A stretch of DNA of 64,000 nucleotides from Eilatimonas milleporae (GCF_003688555.1 NZ_REFR01000012.1:248001-312000); one strand, 5' to 3'. Positions 26,105 to 37,800 are shown, numbered from the stretch's first letter. Made by a program: numbers and translations. The notes: generated by a model not told the origin, from the sequence alone.

Positions 26105-29017
26105 TCATCGCACGATGGAAATCACATCCTGCCCCTCGGTCACGCGTACCTCGCCACCGATAATGTCAATTTGCGCGATTTTCGTCTGAGCCGTCCTCCT
26201 TTTCTCCCACAGGATGACAACGGAATTGGCATTTGGAATGTACTCCATCGTTATTTCGCGATCTTCTGATCCTTTCTGACCGTTAATTGAAACGATCATG
26301 GGAGTCGTGGCAAACCACCCGAGTTGAGCAGATGACTTCACACGGAATGTCCTGATTTCACTAAGGCTCCCCAAAACAGAGGCGGAGTCAGATGGATAGT
26401 ACGAGGGAGCGAACAGCCTTGGGCCATTGACGCTCAAGGTGTATCCGGTTTTCTCATCTACATCTATTGCCCAAAGACGCGGCGAGGCACCCGACCGGTA
26501 AACGATTACGTCATCGGCACCGAGGGAAAGGTCATGCCCACTCTGGACCCAGAAATTTCTCTTGCTGGTATATACCGAATCTCCCCGACAAAGCATCTCC
26601 TCGGTGTCCGGTTCTTGAGATTCGGTACAACCACCACTACCAATAAGGGCAATGACACCGTCAATACTCACCATGGCTCCTGAGCCGGCCAATTCTGCCT
26701 GCAGCGTACGCGCCACCTTCGGAAACGCGATATGGCCAAGGTCATCCGGCTTTTCCCGTAGAGAAAAACGGTATAATTGACCGGCGGTACCAAGCGCGAC
26801 CAACTCATCCGTCTGCTCAAAAACAGGGGCAGACGGTTGGCCAAGAGCGTCCAACGGCTTGGCTGCCGGTACCTTGGCATTAGCCCAGGAAGCACCATCC
26901 TGATCTACCGATTGTTCTGGGCGCGGGTCTCTGGTGCGTATCAAAGTGTATATTGAATGCGACAGTAATCTCCAGTCATTGGTCCCTAGAATGGGGCCGA
27001 CAATGCGCTCAGGCACCCAGGTTGCTTCACCGGTCACGGAGAGCTTTGGATCGATCGAAAACACATGCGTTTCAATGGGAGCCGATGACCGTCCGTCTCG
27101 CCGATAGTCGGAAACACGCAATACAAGCCGGTTGCCAACGCCATTCAACTGATAAGATGATATCACACCTGCCCGGCCAGTTTGCTCCAGCGCCAACGGC
27201 ATCGAGAGTGGGATGCTCGGGATTACGCCATCTTTTTCAATGTGCAGGATCACTATCTGATGCCGCTGACGCTCTGAGAGCGCCGGCCCGTCCGGCAAAT
27301 CAACGACTGCTGCGATCCCATTGTCGCCCGAGGCAGTGATTGCGTGGCACGGTGTCTCTACCAGGCGCTGCAACCGTTTTTCAGCGCGTTCTCTTACCGC
27401 GTCGGCACCAGAATCAGAACCAGCGGCATTGGCCCGAGACCTTACAGCAGCCTTCCAGTTCCTATTGAATGGCGGGAAATGGGGATTAACTGCAACGGCT
27501 GCTGCAGCCGCCTCATCATTAGCCCCGACAGTTGACTGCCACAAACCGGTTTGTGTGCACGCAATCAACTTACCGGCGGCATAGGATAAGCCCCGAACGT
27601 CACCGACATGCGGCCTCGGCCAGTCTTTGCGCTTGGCCCACCGGGCAATATCATAGGTTCGACGGATACGGTCTTGTCCCTCAAATCGGCCAACCGCGAG
27701 TTCGCTATCTGATGAATGGACTCTTTCGAGATCAACATGGCCCACCAAATCAGCATTCCTGCTCTGCCCAAGCCCATCAAGAGCAGGCCTCGTAGGCACT
27801 CTAATTTCCATCGGGTTTTTAGAACCATCATGCAGGTTCAATCTCATTACATCGCCGGCTCCGGGATGGTTCAAGACCAGCCGCAAGCTTTTTGTGGAAA
27901 TACCTCTCTGTCTCCACCAGTAAGCGTGAATACGGCTCCCTGGAAGCACCCATGACCGCCCCAGAGACAACCCTAAATCATTCTCTGGCCTCTCAACATC
28001 GATTGCAATGATCCTTATGATGTTCTGATTGCGTTCTCCTGTCCCTCTTACTTCAACGTTCAGCACATAGACAGCACTGGCTAAGGCTCTGACCGTTAAA
28101 CGCCCCTCACTGATTCCCAAACGATAGTCACGATCCACTCGCGTATCCGAATTGTCACCGCTTTCGCATTCCGGCCCGGTTCCAGAAGGAAAGTCACCGT
28201 CCACTCGCGTATCTGAATTGTCACTGCTTTCGCATTTCGACCCGGTCTGTGTATTTACGTCCGACAATGTTACCATGGTCTGACCGTCACCAATCGGTCC
28301 CGATAGGGTCCCCGAAATCCCCCCGGTCACGTTCCATTCCAGTGTTACCGGTGTTCCCAACGGAAGTGCGGTCGGATTTTCCGATACCACACGGAAACTG
28401 ACCAAGACCGGATTCGGGTCATCATTCGCACTTTTGACGGTCACCTTTCCCGGATGCTTCTGATCTTGGAATCCCATCTCGTTCTCAGCGACGTCGTACA
28501 ACACGTTAAAATCATTCTTCACCACGCCCGAAAGAGGAATGTGGATCACCAAGTCCTGTTCCGGTGATAGCGCGCTGAATGGAGGAAGCGGCTTCCTCAA
28601 ATTGTCACCCGAAAAGTTAACCAGGAATAACTCTGTTAAACCCGTTTCAGTGGTTTGACCTCTGCGCACTCTCCAGAGATCATTGCCGGTGTCGACAACG
28701 ATACCAAATCGGTCCGTCACATCCGGGTGTTGCCCAAAATCTGGTTTACGGTCTCGGAGTTTATCTTCGAGCAGGCCATTGGGAACCCGAAGTCGGACCA
28801 ATAGTGAGCCATCCATCTCAAGGGTTGCTGACCGCTCAACAGATCCCTGCTTCATGGACCTGACTGAGATTTGTAAACTATCTTTCTTTTCGCTGCTGAC
28901 AATCTTTGCCTGCACATCAATCAGTGATGTTGCAGAGGCCGATAAACGGGCGGGCCCCATAATGAACAAAGTAAGGATGATGTACAGCAGCGTTCTGTAG
29001 CAAACTGCGGTGCGCAT
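26105..29017 (-). CDS. Large exported protein with Ig-like and propeller-like regions, function unknown
   Basis: 970 residues from ATG 29017, chosen because GGAGG sits eight bases upstream. A signal peptide (LLYIILTLFIMGPARLSASA) indicates export. Residues about 195-300 look like an Ig-like domain (NPTALPLGTPVTLEWNVTGG, then TLSGPIGDG), interrupted by a duplicated 22-residue CES-x-DNSDTRVD unit. The second half contains repeating strands separated by KDW, AVDL, VALGTAGQLYRFSL and LWAIDVDEKTGYTLSV, as in an irregular beta-propeller. No catalytic motif is apparent. It is 39 bases after the end of the 1262-residue gene. An extracellular sensor or binding role is possible but unproven. Confidence 0.75.
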   Translation of the reverse strand: MRTAVCYRTLLYIILTLFIMGPARLSASATSLIDVQAKIVSSEKKDSLQISVRSMKQGSVERSATLEMDGSLLVRLRVPNGLLEDKLRDRKPDFGQHPDVTDRFGIVVDTGNDLWRVRRGQTTETGLTELFLVNFSGDNLRKPLPPFSALSPEQDLVIHIPLSGVVKNDFNVLYDVAENEMGFQDQKHPGKVTVKSANDDPNPVLVSFRVVSENPTALPLGTPVTLEWNVTGGISGTLSGPIGDGQTMVTLSDVNTQTGSKCESSDNSDTRVDGDFPSGTGPECESGDNSDTRVDRDYRLGISEGRLTVRALASAVYVLNVEVRGTGERNQNIIRIIAIDVERPENDLGLSLGRSWVLPGSRIHAYWWRQRGISTKSLRLVLNHPGAGDVMRLNLHDGSKNPMEIRVPTRPALDGLGQSRNADLVGHVDLERVHSSDSELAVGRFEGQDRIRRTYDIARWAKRKDWPRPHVGDVRGLSYAAGKLIACTQTGLWQSTVGANDEAAAAAVAVNPHFPPFNRNWKAAVRSRANAAGSDSGADAVRERAEKRLQRLVETPCHAITASGDNGIAAVVDLPDGPALSERQRHQIVILHIEKDGVIPSIPLSMPLALEQTGRAGVISSYQLNGVGNRLVLRVSDYRRDGRSSAPIETHVFSIDPKLSVTGEATWVPERIVGPILGTNDWRLLSHSIYTLIRTRDPRPEQSVDQDGASWANAKVPAAKPLDALGQPSAPVFEQTDELVALGTAGQLYRFSLREKPDDLGHIAFPKVARTLQAELAGSGAMVSIDGVIALIGSGGCTESQEPDTEEMLCRGDSVYTSKRNFWVQSGHDLSLGADDVIVYRSGASPRLWAIDVDEKTGYTLSVNGPRLFAPSYYPSDSASVLGSLSEIRTFRVKSSAQLGWFATTPMIVSINGQKGSEDREITMEYIPNANSVVILWEKRRTAQTKIAQIDIIGGEVRVTEGQDVISIVR
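28126..28248 (-). repeat. Imperfect 66-bp direct repeat inside the 970-residue gene
   Basis: Two copies of a unit starting AGTCAC-ATCCACTCG-type at 28126 and 28192 (plus strand), about 57 bases each with few mismatches, encode the repeated ESxDNSDTRVDxD peptide. The acidic, Asp-rich repeat could bind calcium or be a flexible linker. Confidence 0.85.
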
Positions 29018-29056
29018 TAGCTCAACCTCCACTTCTAGGGTGACTCGCCCGCCTAT

Positions 29057-32000
29057 TTACCGCCCGTTTCCATGCTTCAGGATAAGGCGCCCCTCCGTGG
29101 CCAAGGGCAGGGCCCCTGTAAACTTAGGCGAAGGTGAGAACGCCGCCACGGGCAAAGGCGGATGACCTTCACGTTCAAACACCCACTCACCCCGCTCTCC
29201 GGTCGCAACAGGGACCGGCCAGTAGTCCGGCTGCCCTAAGATTGGCCCAATGGTGATAGACTGATCCAACCGGGAAGCCTGGCGCTGAACCTCGTCGGGC
29301 GGCAGCCGCTCGGACTGGGCGGGGAGAATGCCTGTTGTCAGGCGCACTGATGCGAACGGATCCATCAACACAACCAGTGGGGTTTGCTCCATGAATCCGA
29401 TCTTAGTGGAATGCCCACCGGCGCCGCCCTGGACGAAGTAGTCACTTGGATATTGGCTAGGTTCTGACTTTTCGCGTTCAATAGGCACCAATCGATCCAG
29501 GCGCTGCGTCTCATAGAACCCGACCACACCGTCACTTCGGTTTCCAGGATCGCCAAGCCACAATCTGAAGACTTGTTGATCGACGATTGTGCTTCCGCTA
29601 CCGGATGGCGGAACGGAATTTGGATCCACACCACTCCATGCCCGACCAAACAGTTCCAGCTTGGCCGCCAAGCAAACAAGTGCGAGCGGTCTTCCCGTGA
29701 ATACGGAGAAACCGGTTTGGTCCGCTACGTCTATGTTCCTCAAGGACCGCTGTATCAGGGTCATCAAATCCCTCAACCGCGGTCGGCTCACGCCGGTCTC
29801 CAGCAAGGGGGTGAGAATGGCTGCCAAAACAGGGTCGTCAAATGGAGAACGAACAACGTCATCGTCCTCACCACCGATGGGAAGCCATAGGGCGTTCGAA
29901 CGGTCATTGTTCTCCCGATCCAGCCTCAGTGCACCCATCAGCCGCCCACCCGGCTCACAAAGTCCAAGCGTGGAGTCCATTTGGTTGTACTGTAGCCAAC
30001 AGAGAACAGGATCTTGAGCACGCCCATCGGTTGACGCGAACTCAGCCCTCAAACGTGCTGGCTGTAAAACTCTGGGCGGCATCGATATCGCCGGCTGCTG
30101 GCTGTTGATCCCGCGCCCTGGAATAGGATGCCGACATCGCGGATGGACCCAAATTCCGGATGACAGATCATTCAGGACGTCAACCCACTGTCCGAAATCA
30201 TCGATCACCCACAGATGATCGACACTGAACCAACCGGACCGCCGGGGCTCAGCGTGACGCCGTTCCGCCGTGTGATCCGTGTCGGGAGGTGCCAGATCTG
30301 GCACTGCCATGTGGTCGGCCACCCCAATGGCCTTGCAGGCAGTCTGAGCCAACGTTTCCGCAGTCTCCAAAGCCGTTGCAATCAGCCGTTCCACATCCGC
30401 ATCATCCGTCCAAGGGGCGGACGGCCGCGGCAGAATGCGTGGCGCCAGAGTGTTCCGGCCTGCCAGTCTTTGGTTGAAACCCGTGAGAGCTTGGCCCACC
30501 AACCCCTGGCCCAGCAAATCAGACACACGTTCTGCTTGGCTCACATCCTTCTCTCTCAGTTCCTCCAGGGCCGCCTTTATGGAACCGCCAGCCATTGAAA
30601 CCAAGAGGCTACGTCCCCGCAGTGAAACCGGGTGGTCTTGGGGCACGGTTTGATGAGGCTTGGGGCGGTAGTCGAAACCCCAACGGCCATTCGGACCGGG
30701 ACTGAGCTGCCAGGCTTGTTCCAGGTCTCCATCCGACAAGTCATCTGGGCACCAACTAACTTGCCAATCCAGGTGTCGTGGAGACCAGGGTTGCTCTCCC
30801 CAGAGCGAGGCCAATTGGTTCGGCTTGATAGTGTGCAACTGGCCGGTTTTGAGTTCAAGCCTCCGCTGCGTTGGTGGATTGGGTGAAAAGATCTCGGCGA
30901 GATTATTCTTCCATCGGTCCCACCGATCGCGCCAAGCATTGCCATCACGGCTTCTTTGCGGCCTGTCACGGACCACCAAGGCCGCCACAGCCTGTTCAAC
31001 CAGAGCGCCTTCACGGATCAATGCGTTTAGGACACCTGCGTGCGGAAACAATCCGTCAACAAGCCGCATCACATCCTCGGCGGCATCATCTGCCAGTCTG
31101 ACCTGATTTCCGTCAACTTCTGCCTGCTTGACAATCTGATCTTCAAACCGGCAGTAAAGCGGGTCAGGGAAGCTGTGATTGTGCGAAGGTCCCATGTTTT
31201 GGATCATGACAACGGGATCAGATGCTCCCCAAAACGGAGGCGACGCCTCGGCTTCCAGCCTCCAATCAGACCCCAACGCTTCAGCCAAATCTAAGCGGCG
31301 CTTGCGAATTCGGTCGACTAAGGCAGTGACCTCGGCTTCTCGACGTTTGACGTCTTTGGCCAGCACGATGCAGCGCGCCTTGAATGTCTCAGCGATGCCA
31401 AACCGAAGAGAATTCCAGAGATAAAACCACCACTGATCATACAAAAGCTGATGAAGCGAACAAACTTCCCGCAGATTATGATCAAGGTCATTTTGAGCTT
31501 GATTCAGTTCTTCAAGTTTTGACCGTTGTTCTGGCGTGGGCAATCCGTCATGCTCGCTCTGGCCATCATTGTGGTCCGGCTCATTTTTGCGGACCACTGT
31601 CCATTTTGCCCCCGCCCCGGACGCGATAAACCCCAAGCCGTGAGCAGTTGAACCAAGCACTGCGGCATCAGCAGCATGGCCGGCCGGAGTTTGTGCCGGG
31701 CGCAGCAAGTGATCCTCAAATTTCTCCCATAGAGTTGACGGGGTACCCGTCTGGTGATGGTCCACGCCATCTTCACCCGCAAGGAGTGCTGTCAGCGCCT
31801 CTTCAGGCGTTGGGCCAATGCCGACACTCAACGGGGGGCGTCCTTGACTGGTTCCGGCATGCACAAACGAAGCACCCGGATACCCCAGCATGGTTCCGCC
31901 AAAGACCTCAAAATTCCAATAATTCACATGAGCCACCAGCCCATGGAAAATACATGACTGCTCTTGGTTCACAGCGGCGGATTGTGCATCCGACCGCTCC

Positions 32001-32845
32001 ATCGACCAGGACAGCCGTTGCAAAAATGCGTCCAATGTCCAAGGCTGTCCTGCGCAAAAGTGATGAAGCGGATCGTTGTGACGATCTCGATACCACCCCA
32101 CCACCAGATAACTTAACGTCAAGTTACTGGGAATCCGTCCATTTTGCCTGAAGCCGTCCAGCGGGTCGTGCCAAGACAGGATATTGCGGTTCTCGGCAAG
32201 CGAGGCCGCAAACGTGGCCGACCCCGTTGTCTCATTCCCCAAGGCATTGATGACCGTACGGTCGGCACCAGCGAACCCATCGGGCGAATGGTCGGCAAGG
32301 GGGACCACTTTACCAACCCGCCTTGATCGCCATGCACCCTCATGGCTATCCGACAAAAGCAAACTTGCCGAGTTGGGGTCATCGCCAACAACGCCCCCGT
32401 CTAGAAACCACGATGATGCAGCTGTTGCACCGGTATCGGATGTCCGTGCAAAACGAACCAGAAGCCACTGATCAGGAAGTGGTGGGAAATCAAGCGTGTT
32501 GGGGCGTTCTGCCTGCCGGAGACCGGAAGGAACGGTCCACCGGACGAAGACACCCCGGTCCGTGCCGACAGGCCGATTGGATACAGCCGGCCACAAAAAC
32601 GTGCTGGCCTGTCGCGATGTCAGCGACTGATGCGGATCATCCCCCAAAAAGATGGGAGGTCCTGCCGAAGACAATCTGCCGGTTACATTGCTATAATCGC
32701 TTCTCAGAGGCGACCATTTCAGGTTGCCGCCCCTCTCATCCGATGGGTTTGCCTGATCAAGAATGCCTCGCGGCCCCGGTACGCCATCAATAACAAGGGC
32801 TTCCACATGGATTGGAACCAATATATACCTATGCACGGCGATCAC
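29057..32845 (-). CDS. 1262-residue protein of unknown function, large-protein operon
   Basis: Starts at GTG 32845, overlapping the upstream stop by 4 bases (GTGA), so translation is coupled. No signal peptide. The N-terminal 150 residues (YILVPIHVEALVIDG, FLWPAVSNRPVGTDRGVFVR, WTVPSGL, FPPLPDQWLLVRFAR) have the look of large actinobacterial and cyanobacterial hypothetical proteins with an HWALPDALT-like motif that I remember as an unnamed family. A central coiled-coil-like segment (about residues 440-530: LEELNQAQNDLDHNLREVCS ... KDVKRREAEVTALVDRIRKR) is followed by mixed alpha/beta sequence and a proline-rich C-terminus with ESERLPPDEVQRQASRLD and a PDYWPVPVATGERG block. No catalytic motif is recognised. 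Confidence 0.8.
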   Translation of the reverse strand: MIAVHRYILVPIHVEALVIDGVPGPRGILDQANPSDERGGNLKWSPLRSDYSNVTGRLSSAGPPIFLGDDPHQSLTSRQASTFLWPAVSNRPVGTDRGVFVRWTVPSGLRQAERPNTLDFPPLPDQWLLVRFARTSDTGATAASSWFLDGGVVGDDPNSASLLLSDSHEGAWRSRRVGKVVPLADHSPDGFAGADRTVINALGNETTGSATFAASLAENRNILSWHDPLDGFRQNGRIPSNLTLSYLVVGWYRDRHNDPLHHFCAGQPWTLDAFLQRLSWSMERSDAQSAAVNQEQSCIFHGLVAHVNYWNFEVFGGTMLGYPGASFVHAGTSQGRPPLSVGIGPTPEEALTALLAGEDGVDHHQTGTPSTLWEKFEDHLLRPAQTPAGHAADAAVLGSTAHGLGFIASGAGAKWTVVRKNEPDHNDGQSEHDGLPTPEQRSKLEELNQAQNDLDHNLREVCSLHQLLYDQWWFYLWNSLRFGIAETFKARCIVLAKDVKRREAEVTALVDRIRKRRLDLAEALGSDWRLEAEASPPFWGASDPVVMIQNMGPSHNHSFPDPLYCRFEDQIVKQAEVDGNQVRLADDAAEDVMRLVDGLFPHAGVLNALIREGALVEQAVAALVVRDRPQRSRDGNAWRDRWDRWKNNLAEIFSPNPPTQRRLELKTGQLHTIKPNQLASLWGEQPWSPRHLDWQVSWCPDDLSDGDLEQAWQLSPGPNGRWGFDYRPKPHQTVPQDHPVSLRGRSLLVSMAGGSIKAALEELREKDVSQAERVSDLLGQGLVGQALTGFNQRLAGRNTLAPRILPRPSAPWTDDADVERLIATALETAETLAQTACKAIGVADHMAVPDLAPPDTDHTAERRHAEPRRSGWFSVDHLWVIDDFGQWVDVLNDLSSGIWVHPRCRHPIPGRGINSQQPAISMPPRVLQPARLRAEFASTDGRAQDPVLCWLQYNQMDSTLGLCEPGGRLMGALRLDRENNDRSNALWLPIGGEDDDVVRSPFDDPVLAAILTPLLETGVSRPRLRDLMTLIQRSLRNIDVADQTGFSVFTGRPLALVCLAAKLELFGRAWSGVDPNSVPPSGSGSTIVDQQVFRLWLGDPGNRSDGVVGFYETQRLDRLVPIEREKSEPSQYPSDYFVQGGAGGHSTKIGFMEQTPLVVLMDPFASVRLTTGILPAQSERLPPDEVQRQASRLDQSITIGPILGQPDYWPVPVATGERGEWVFEREGHPPLPVAAFSPSPKFTGALPLATEGRLILKHGNGR

Positions 32846-34893
32846 AGTCCGTCATCCCGTGTCCAGCGAATTGTCTGGCTAGCGCCGCTTGCCATCATCT
32901 TTGACGCAAGGCTTGAAGAATCAAACCGTCCCTGGTCGCCGTGCTGTCCGGCATAAGCTTCAATATCCAAAACGCCATGACGCACTTGGTCAGTGCGATA
33001 TTTCATTTGTTCAGGTGCCCACTGCACAATACCTTCTGGGGGTTGAAGTAAAGACACAGACTGTATGTCACCAAGAACAATACAAAATAGAACCCCCTCG
33101 CCAATTCTCTCAATTTTCAGCGGCTTTTTAACTTTATTGTCTGTCGTTGTTATCTCAATCTCCAGGCCGGGCCACCCTGAAACCAATGCCGAGCGAAGAA
33201 CAAAGCCTGTCTTGATTTCTTCAAGAAAAGTTGATTTTGGGATGCTTGTTGACGTCCTGGCATCCCGCCAATCCAAGTATCGCTCGACCACTCTCGACAG
33301 ATTTGTCTGTAGAGAATCGGCTGATGGATCCGCGCCGGCGCCGCTTAATGATAAGGCTCCGGAACCCAGAGCAACCAACCAGTTGTTGTCTATTTCAAAA
33401 AACCGGATGGATTCTTTTGGAAGTAGGTTTTCAATAATCACGAGATAATGAAAGGGCACGCGATCCAAAAGCAGGAGTTCTGCCAGCCACCGCGTTATTC
33501 CAATCACAGCGTCGATACGCCAGAACCCAGAGCCATCCTCAATCTTTGCAAGCAACAAAGGATCATAGGCCGCCTTCTGTTCAGGCTGTTCGCCCGCCGC
33601 CCGAAGCGCATCGCGATATGTTTGCCAAAACCGTTCCAGGCGTTGAGCCGTGGCAGCCGGATCCACCCCATCAGCCCGACCAGCCCCTTCTTGAATGAAG
33701 CGGCGAACGGCATCCACATAAGATGGCGCGGACAAAGCCAACAGCCGACCCATCTCCCAAGCCGCAGCATAAGACAGGATCGCCATCCCTGTTTCAGATT
33801 CAATCATGAGCGCGGCATCGGATGAGTTGAAACAATCATGAGGCAACACAGATGTCCCGCCTGGCGTCAATGGCCCGCGATACCATGCGACGGTGGGGGA
33901 ACTGTCCTGCCGGGCATAGTCCATCGGGACAAACCCCGCACGGATCATCGCCTTACTCCATTCGTCCAACGGCGGTCCCGTCTCACCGCCCTCTGTCGGC
34001 GTCTCGGTACCCGGCATTCCAGCTCCGAACGTGCCAACATTCAGATCAGCAGCCAACCTGCTGAAACTGAAGTCCCTGCGCCGATCATTCTCGAAGTGCC
34101 AAAGGTGGAGAACAACAATTTGAATGCGGCCAACCTCTATGGTGCGCTTACGCTGTAAAAGGGATTCCCATCCTTCCAATGATACCAAAAGCCCGATATT
34201 TGATCCGGGGGATGGCGTTCTGTTGGATGTTATGATGGAAAACGCCCCTTCGGCATGCATGCCCAGATCTGCTTTGCGGTCATGGCCGACCATGCGGACA
34301 TGGGCCAGCAAAGGTATCTCCGTCGGCCGCGGCGCCACCGCCATAAACATGTCGGCAGGCATCTCAAACACTCGAATAAGAGCGTCATCGTCCGCGTTCT
34401 CATCCGACGTGATGGCTAGTTCCGGTGATGCAGCATGAGCCCCATTTTGATCAGCCTGGATAAGTTCTTGCAGTTTTATCTCTGACAGAGATTGATCGCC
34501 ACCGGCTTCTTCATACTCCTGGCGAGACAGAATGAGCAAAGCCAACCAAGGACAGGGTCGCGGCACATTTTCAAACCAGATAGAGCGGTCCCACGGTAAA
34601 GACCGTTTACGAAAAACAACGTACGGCAGAATGGACTCAAATTCACCAACCGCTCCGTTCGGTGGAAAACTGGCGTGTACGTCCTCCTCTGCAAGGAAAA
34701 AGCGTGGTCCCTGCACAATAAAAGGCTGATCATGATAATAATGATATGCCTCTGGCGACCCTTTATGAATGAACTGAACGGATTGCTGCAGGGCAAGGCG
34801 ATAATGACCTCCGGCCAGCGCCGGCTCATAGGCCTTATGCAAGGTTACCGCCTCGGCTGCTTTGGATAGTGTGTTGTCAGCATCACTGGTCAT
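32842..34893 (-). CDS. 683-residue protein of unknown function, large-protein operon
   Basis: Its ATG overlaps the stop of the 1281-residue gene by 4 bases, and its stop overlaps the next start, so it sits in a tightly coupled trio. There is no signal peptide. The C-terminal third contains RITRWLAELLLLDRVPFHYL-like text and LPKESIRFFEIDNNWLVALG, then SALVSGWPGLEIEI and LQPPEGIVQWAPEQ. I recall similar blocks (PESLRFFYVD-NW-ALVDGALS; GWPGLEV; PPEGLRFG) in unannotated proteins from actinobacteria and cyanobacteria that accompany DUF6603 proteins, but this memory is unverified. The protein may be a structural partner of its two giant neighbours. Confidence 0.78.
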   Translation of the reverse strand: MTSDADNTLSKAAEAVTLHKAYEPALAGGHYRLALQQSVQFIHKGSPEAYHYYHDQPFIVQGPRFFLAEEDVHASFPPNGAVGEFESILPYVVFRKRSLPWDRSIWFENVPRPCPWLALLILSRQEYEEAGGDQSLSEIKLQELIQADQNGAHAASPELAITSDENADDDALIRVFEMPADMFMAVAPRPTEIPLLAHVRMVGHDRKADLGMHAEGAFSIITSNRTPSPGSNIGLLVSLEGWESLLQRKRTIEVGRIQIVVLHLWHFENDRRRDFSFSRLAADLNVGTFGAGMPGTETPTEGGETGPPLDEWSKAMIRAGFVPMDYARQDSSPTVAWYRGPLTPGGTSVLPHDCFNSSDAALMIESETGMAILSYAAAWEMGRLLALSAPSYVDAVRRFIQEGAGRADGVDPAATAQRLERFWQTYRDALRAAGEQPEQKAAYDPLLLAKIEDGSGFWRIDAVIGITRWLAELLLLDRVPFHYLVIIENLLPKESIRFFEIDNNWLVALGSGALSLSGAGADPSADSLQTNLSRVVERYLDWRDARTSTSIPKSTFLEEIKTGFVLRSALVSGWPGLEIEITTTDNKVKKPLKIERIGEGVLFCIVLGDIQSVSLLQPPEGIVQWAPEQMKYRTDQVRHGVLDIEAYAGQHGDQGRFDSSSLASKMMASGASQTIRWTRDDGL

Positions 34894-37800
34894 GCGGCAA
34901 TTCGCGTATCAGCTTCAACCATCAAAGGCGGCTCCCGGAAAGGACGGGTCGCCTCGGGCCCAGTATCGGCCGTAACGGTCACCGCGTAACCCAGGCTGGC
35001 CAAGCCATCGATTATTGATCGCCGCCGCTGTTGATCGGCGTCCACTTTTGCGCCGGTCTCACGCGCTGCGGCAAAGGTCAACGGGTCCTTAAGTCTCTGA
35101 CGTTCTCCGCATTTCACCCGTGAAGCTCTCAGTGACGGAACGACAAAGACCGGATCACCATGCAGGTGCCCATCACACGGAGCCAAACGCGCCAAACCGC
35201 CTATGAATGGCCCAACCATCTTGGCGGCAGGGGTGTTGGACGGCCTGTCTCTGTCCCACAAGGCGCCGGGCACGCGAACAATATCGGGATCGACTTCCCA
35301 TGACGACAGATCGACGCCTATCTTATTCGCGCGTCCTGCCGGATCATATCGCACGATCATGACGAAAAGGCGGGAGGTCACGCTTGATACACCAAGGGGC
35401 GCTATACCGAGTGTGGTATCAGTCCGTTGAAGCGGTGTTTGGTCCTTCGGTGAAAGCGGGGTGTGTATCGTCAGGTGACGGCCGTGCCGTTCCTCTGGGT
35501 TGAACCGGACTGCTGCGAAGGTTGCGTCTGCGATATAGAGTTCTGTTGCCGGGATGACGCTGCCGACGGTGAAGACGGCCTCATCTCCGCGAACCATCCA
35601 TGGAGCGTTTTCATCACGTTCCTTGGCGCGCGGATACACGAGCAGACCACGCGCGAGCGTTGTGCGCAACAGGGTTGGTCCGTCAACGGCTTGATCTGGA
35701 TTTGGGCGTGTTGTCCATTGATCCGAGGATTTGTCTAAAAACAGCTTTCCAAATTGACTCCACCCTTCAATTCTCTCCAAGCGCTGCTGATTGCCGAATT
35801 CAATCTCAAAAGTAATTACTGAGATCTGTATTGCAGCTTTTCCCGAGAAGGGCGGACCGCGCAGTGTTAATGCCACTGCAACGGAAACGTCCAAGGTAAT
35901 GAGCAGCTTTGCTCTAACGCGTATGGAAATGCCGACGCTCAGCTCATACTGAAGCGGAGCCCACTGCATCAGGAAATCGACATGGGCCACGAATGTCGCG
36001 GTGATCTGCCCACTCCTAAACACAGCCTCCAACCGCCCACCGGCCATCAGATGCGATGGTGTCAACGCGAAATAGAGCTCACCCCTTATAAAGAGCTCGT
36101 CACTTACAACCCAACTGATGCCGACCCTTGGCACCACGGGATAATGCGCCGGTGGATTGAGCTTTGGATGGAAGCCCCCAAGAGATAGGATAAAATCGCC
36201 CTGGTTAGGGCCACCAAACCAGACACAAAGCGCAAATCCTCCGGTTAAGCGGCAGCGCTCATCCAAAACCCAGGACCTCGGCGTCAGCTGAGCCTGCATC
36301 ATGAACACGCCGTCGTCCGGTTTGACTGCGAGCTTTAACGCCAACTCGATGCGGCAGAACCCAGTCGTGCCGACAGACCTTTCAAAGCGGGCCAATCCAA
36401 CAACAGAGAGTTCGAAAGATTTACCGAATTGAACTACGGCGAGAGCAAAGCAGTCAATCGTTTCGGCTATGGTAAAACGCAATCCAAGGCAAGCGAACAC
36501 CTGCTTGGACGCATGAGGCATGATCCGGCTTAGTTCCGTTATTATTGCGTTCGGCGTGGAGTCGGTTTCGCCGCGACGGTTTTGCCCGCCGTCGCCCATC
36601 ACGGAACGAACCAATGGAAACAAGGCAATGCCACCGATATCGGGAACGTCAACTCGCCGGTTTAGCCCAAAACCCAAGGCCAGTCCGGTGATGGTGATTG
36701 CGCCCAGCTTAAGACCGGCGCCACCCCCCAGCGACAAACTCCCATAGATGACCAGAGAGGTCTCCGGCCCGCCCTCACTGGTCTCGAACTGGCCGTAGAT
36801 ACCAAGCACACTGATGGTACAGCCCGGTAGCTCCACCCTTAATTCTCCGACGTACTCGGACTCCGAGACGCGGAGAAAACCGCCCTTTACCGAAATCTCG
36901 CCTTGTTCGAAGGAAAGATGCATCCCTTTGAGCGCCGGCACCATTTCCGATGGACGTTTCAGTGGCAAACGCAACGATGCGTCCAGGAGTTCGAGAGTGA
37001 GAGAGCCAACTGAAAAACGGCCGGACAGTAGGATCGCCAACTCCCACGACCGTTTCTCCTGCTTGAGTCCAACCCCGAGCTTCTCAATCGTGAGTGGCCC
37101 TAAATCTTTCTGAAGAGGCAGCCAGATCACATCTGTTGGCCTGCCATATTCATCAAACAATGTTATATCAAAAATAGATCTGTTCTTTTGGTTTTTTTGA
37201 GAATGGGCGCTTCTGCTCCAGAAGTATATTACTTCAATGGAGAACTCCGCTCGGTTGTCCTCAATCGGCCCGGATGAAGCGTCAGCAGCTTTTCGAGTAT
37301 TGGAGAGGATCTCCGCAGCGGGGCCTTCCCCCGTAGTGCTGCGGCCACCTAAGGGAATGGCAATTCGCCTCAGTTGCGTGCCGACGCCAAACGCCCCTGT
37401 CAAGGAGTCCCAGTAGAAACGTCCGCGAACACCGTCCAAGGAAAAAACACTTCCACTGATCAGCGGATTTTTCTTGCCTCCCTCGACATCAAACCCTATG
37501 GCTGACAGACGGACCGACGGCGTGTCACTCAATCGCAGGCCATCCCGCTCGGAATACTGAAGAAGAACCATCTCCAAGCCAGGTTCTACGTTTGCCCGCC
37601 CCTCCCAAGCATTCTTATCCTTACCGCTTGGCAACCAGTCTCCCAACTGGGCCGATACGTTGATTGCTGTGTCTTCATCACCTAATGATACGCCGAACGA
37701 TGGGATGGTGGCACGCACCCCAAAACCGTTGGGCCGCTTGGTCAAAAACGGGACGGACCCCGCCTCGATTATTGATGTGATCCACGAAGCAATTGTTGGC

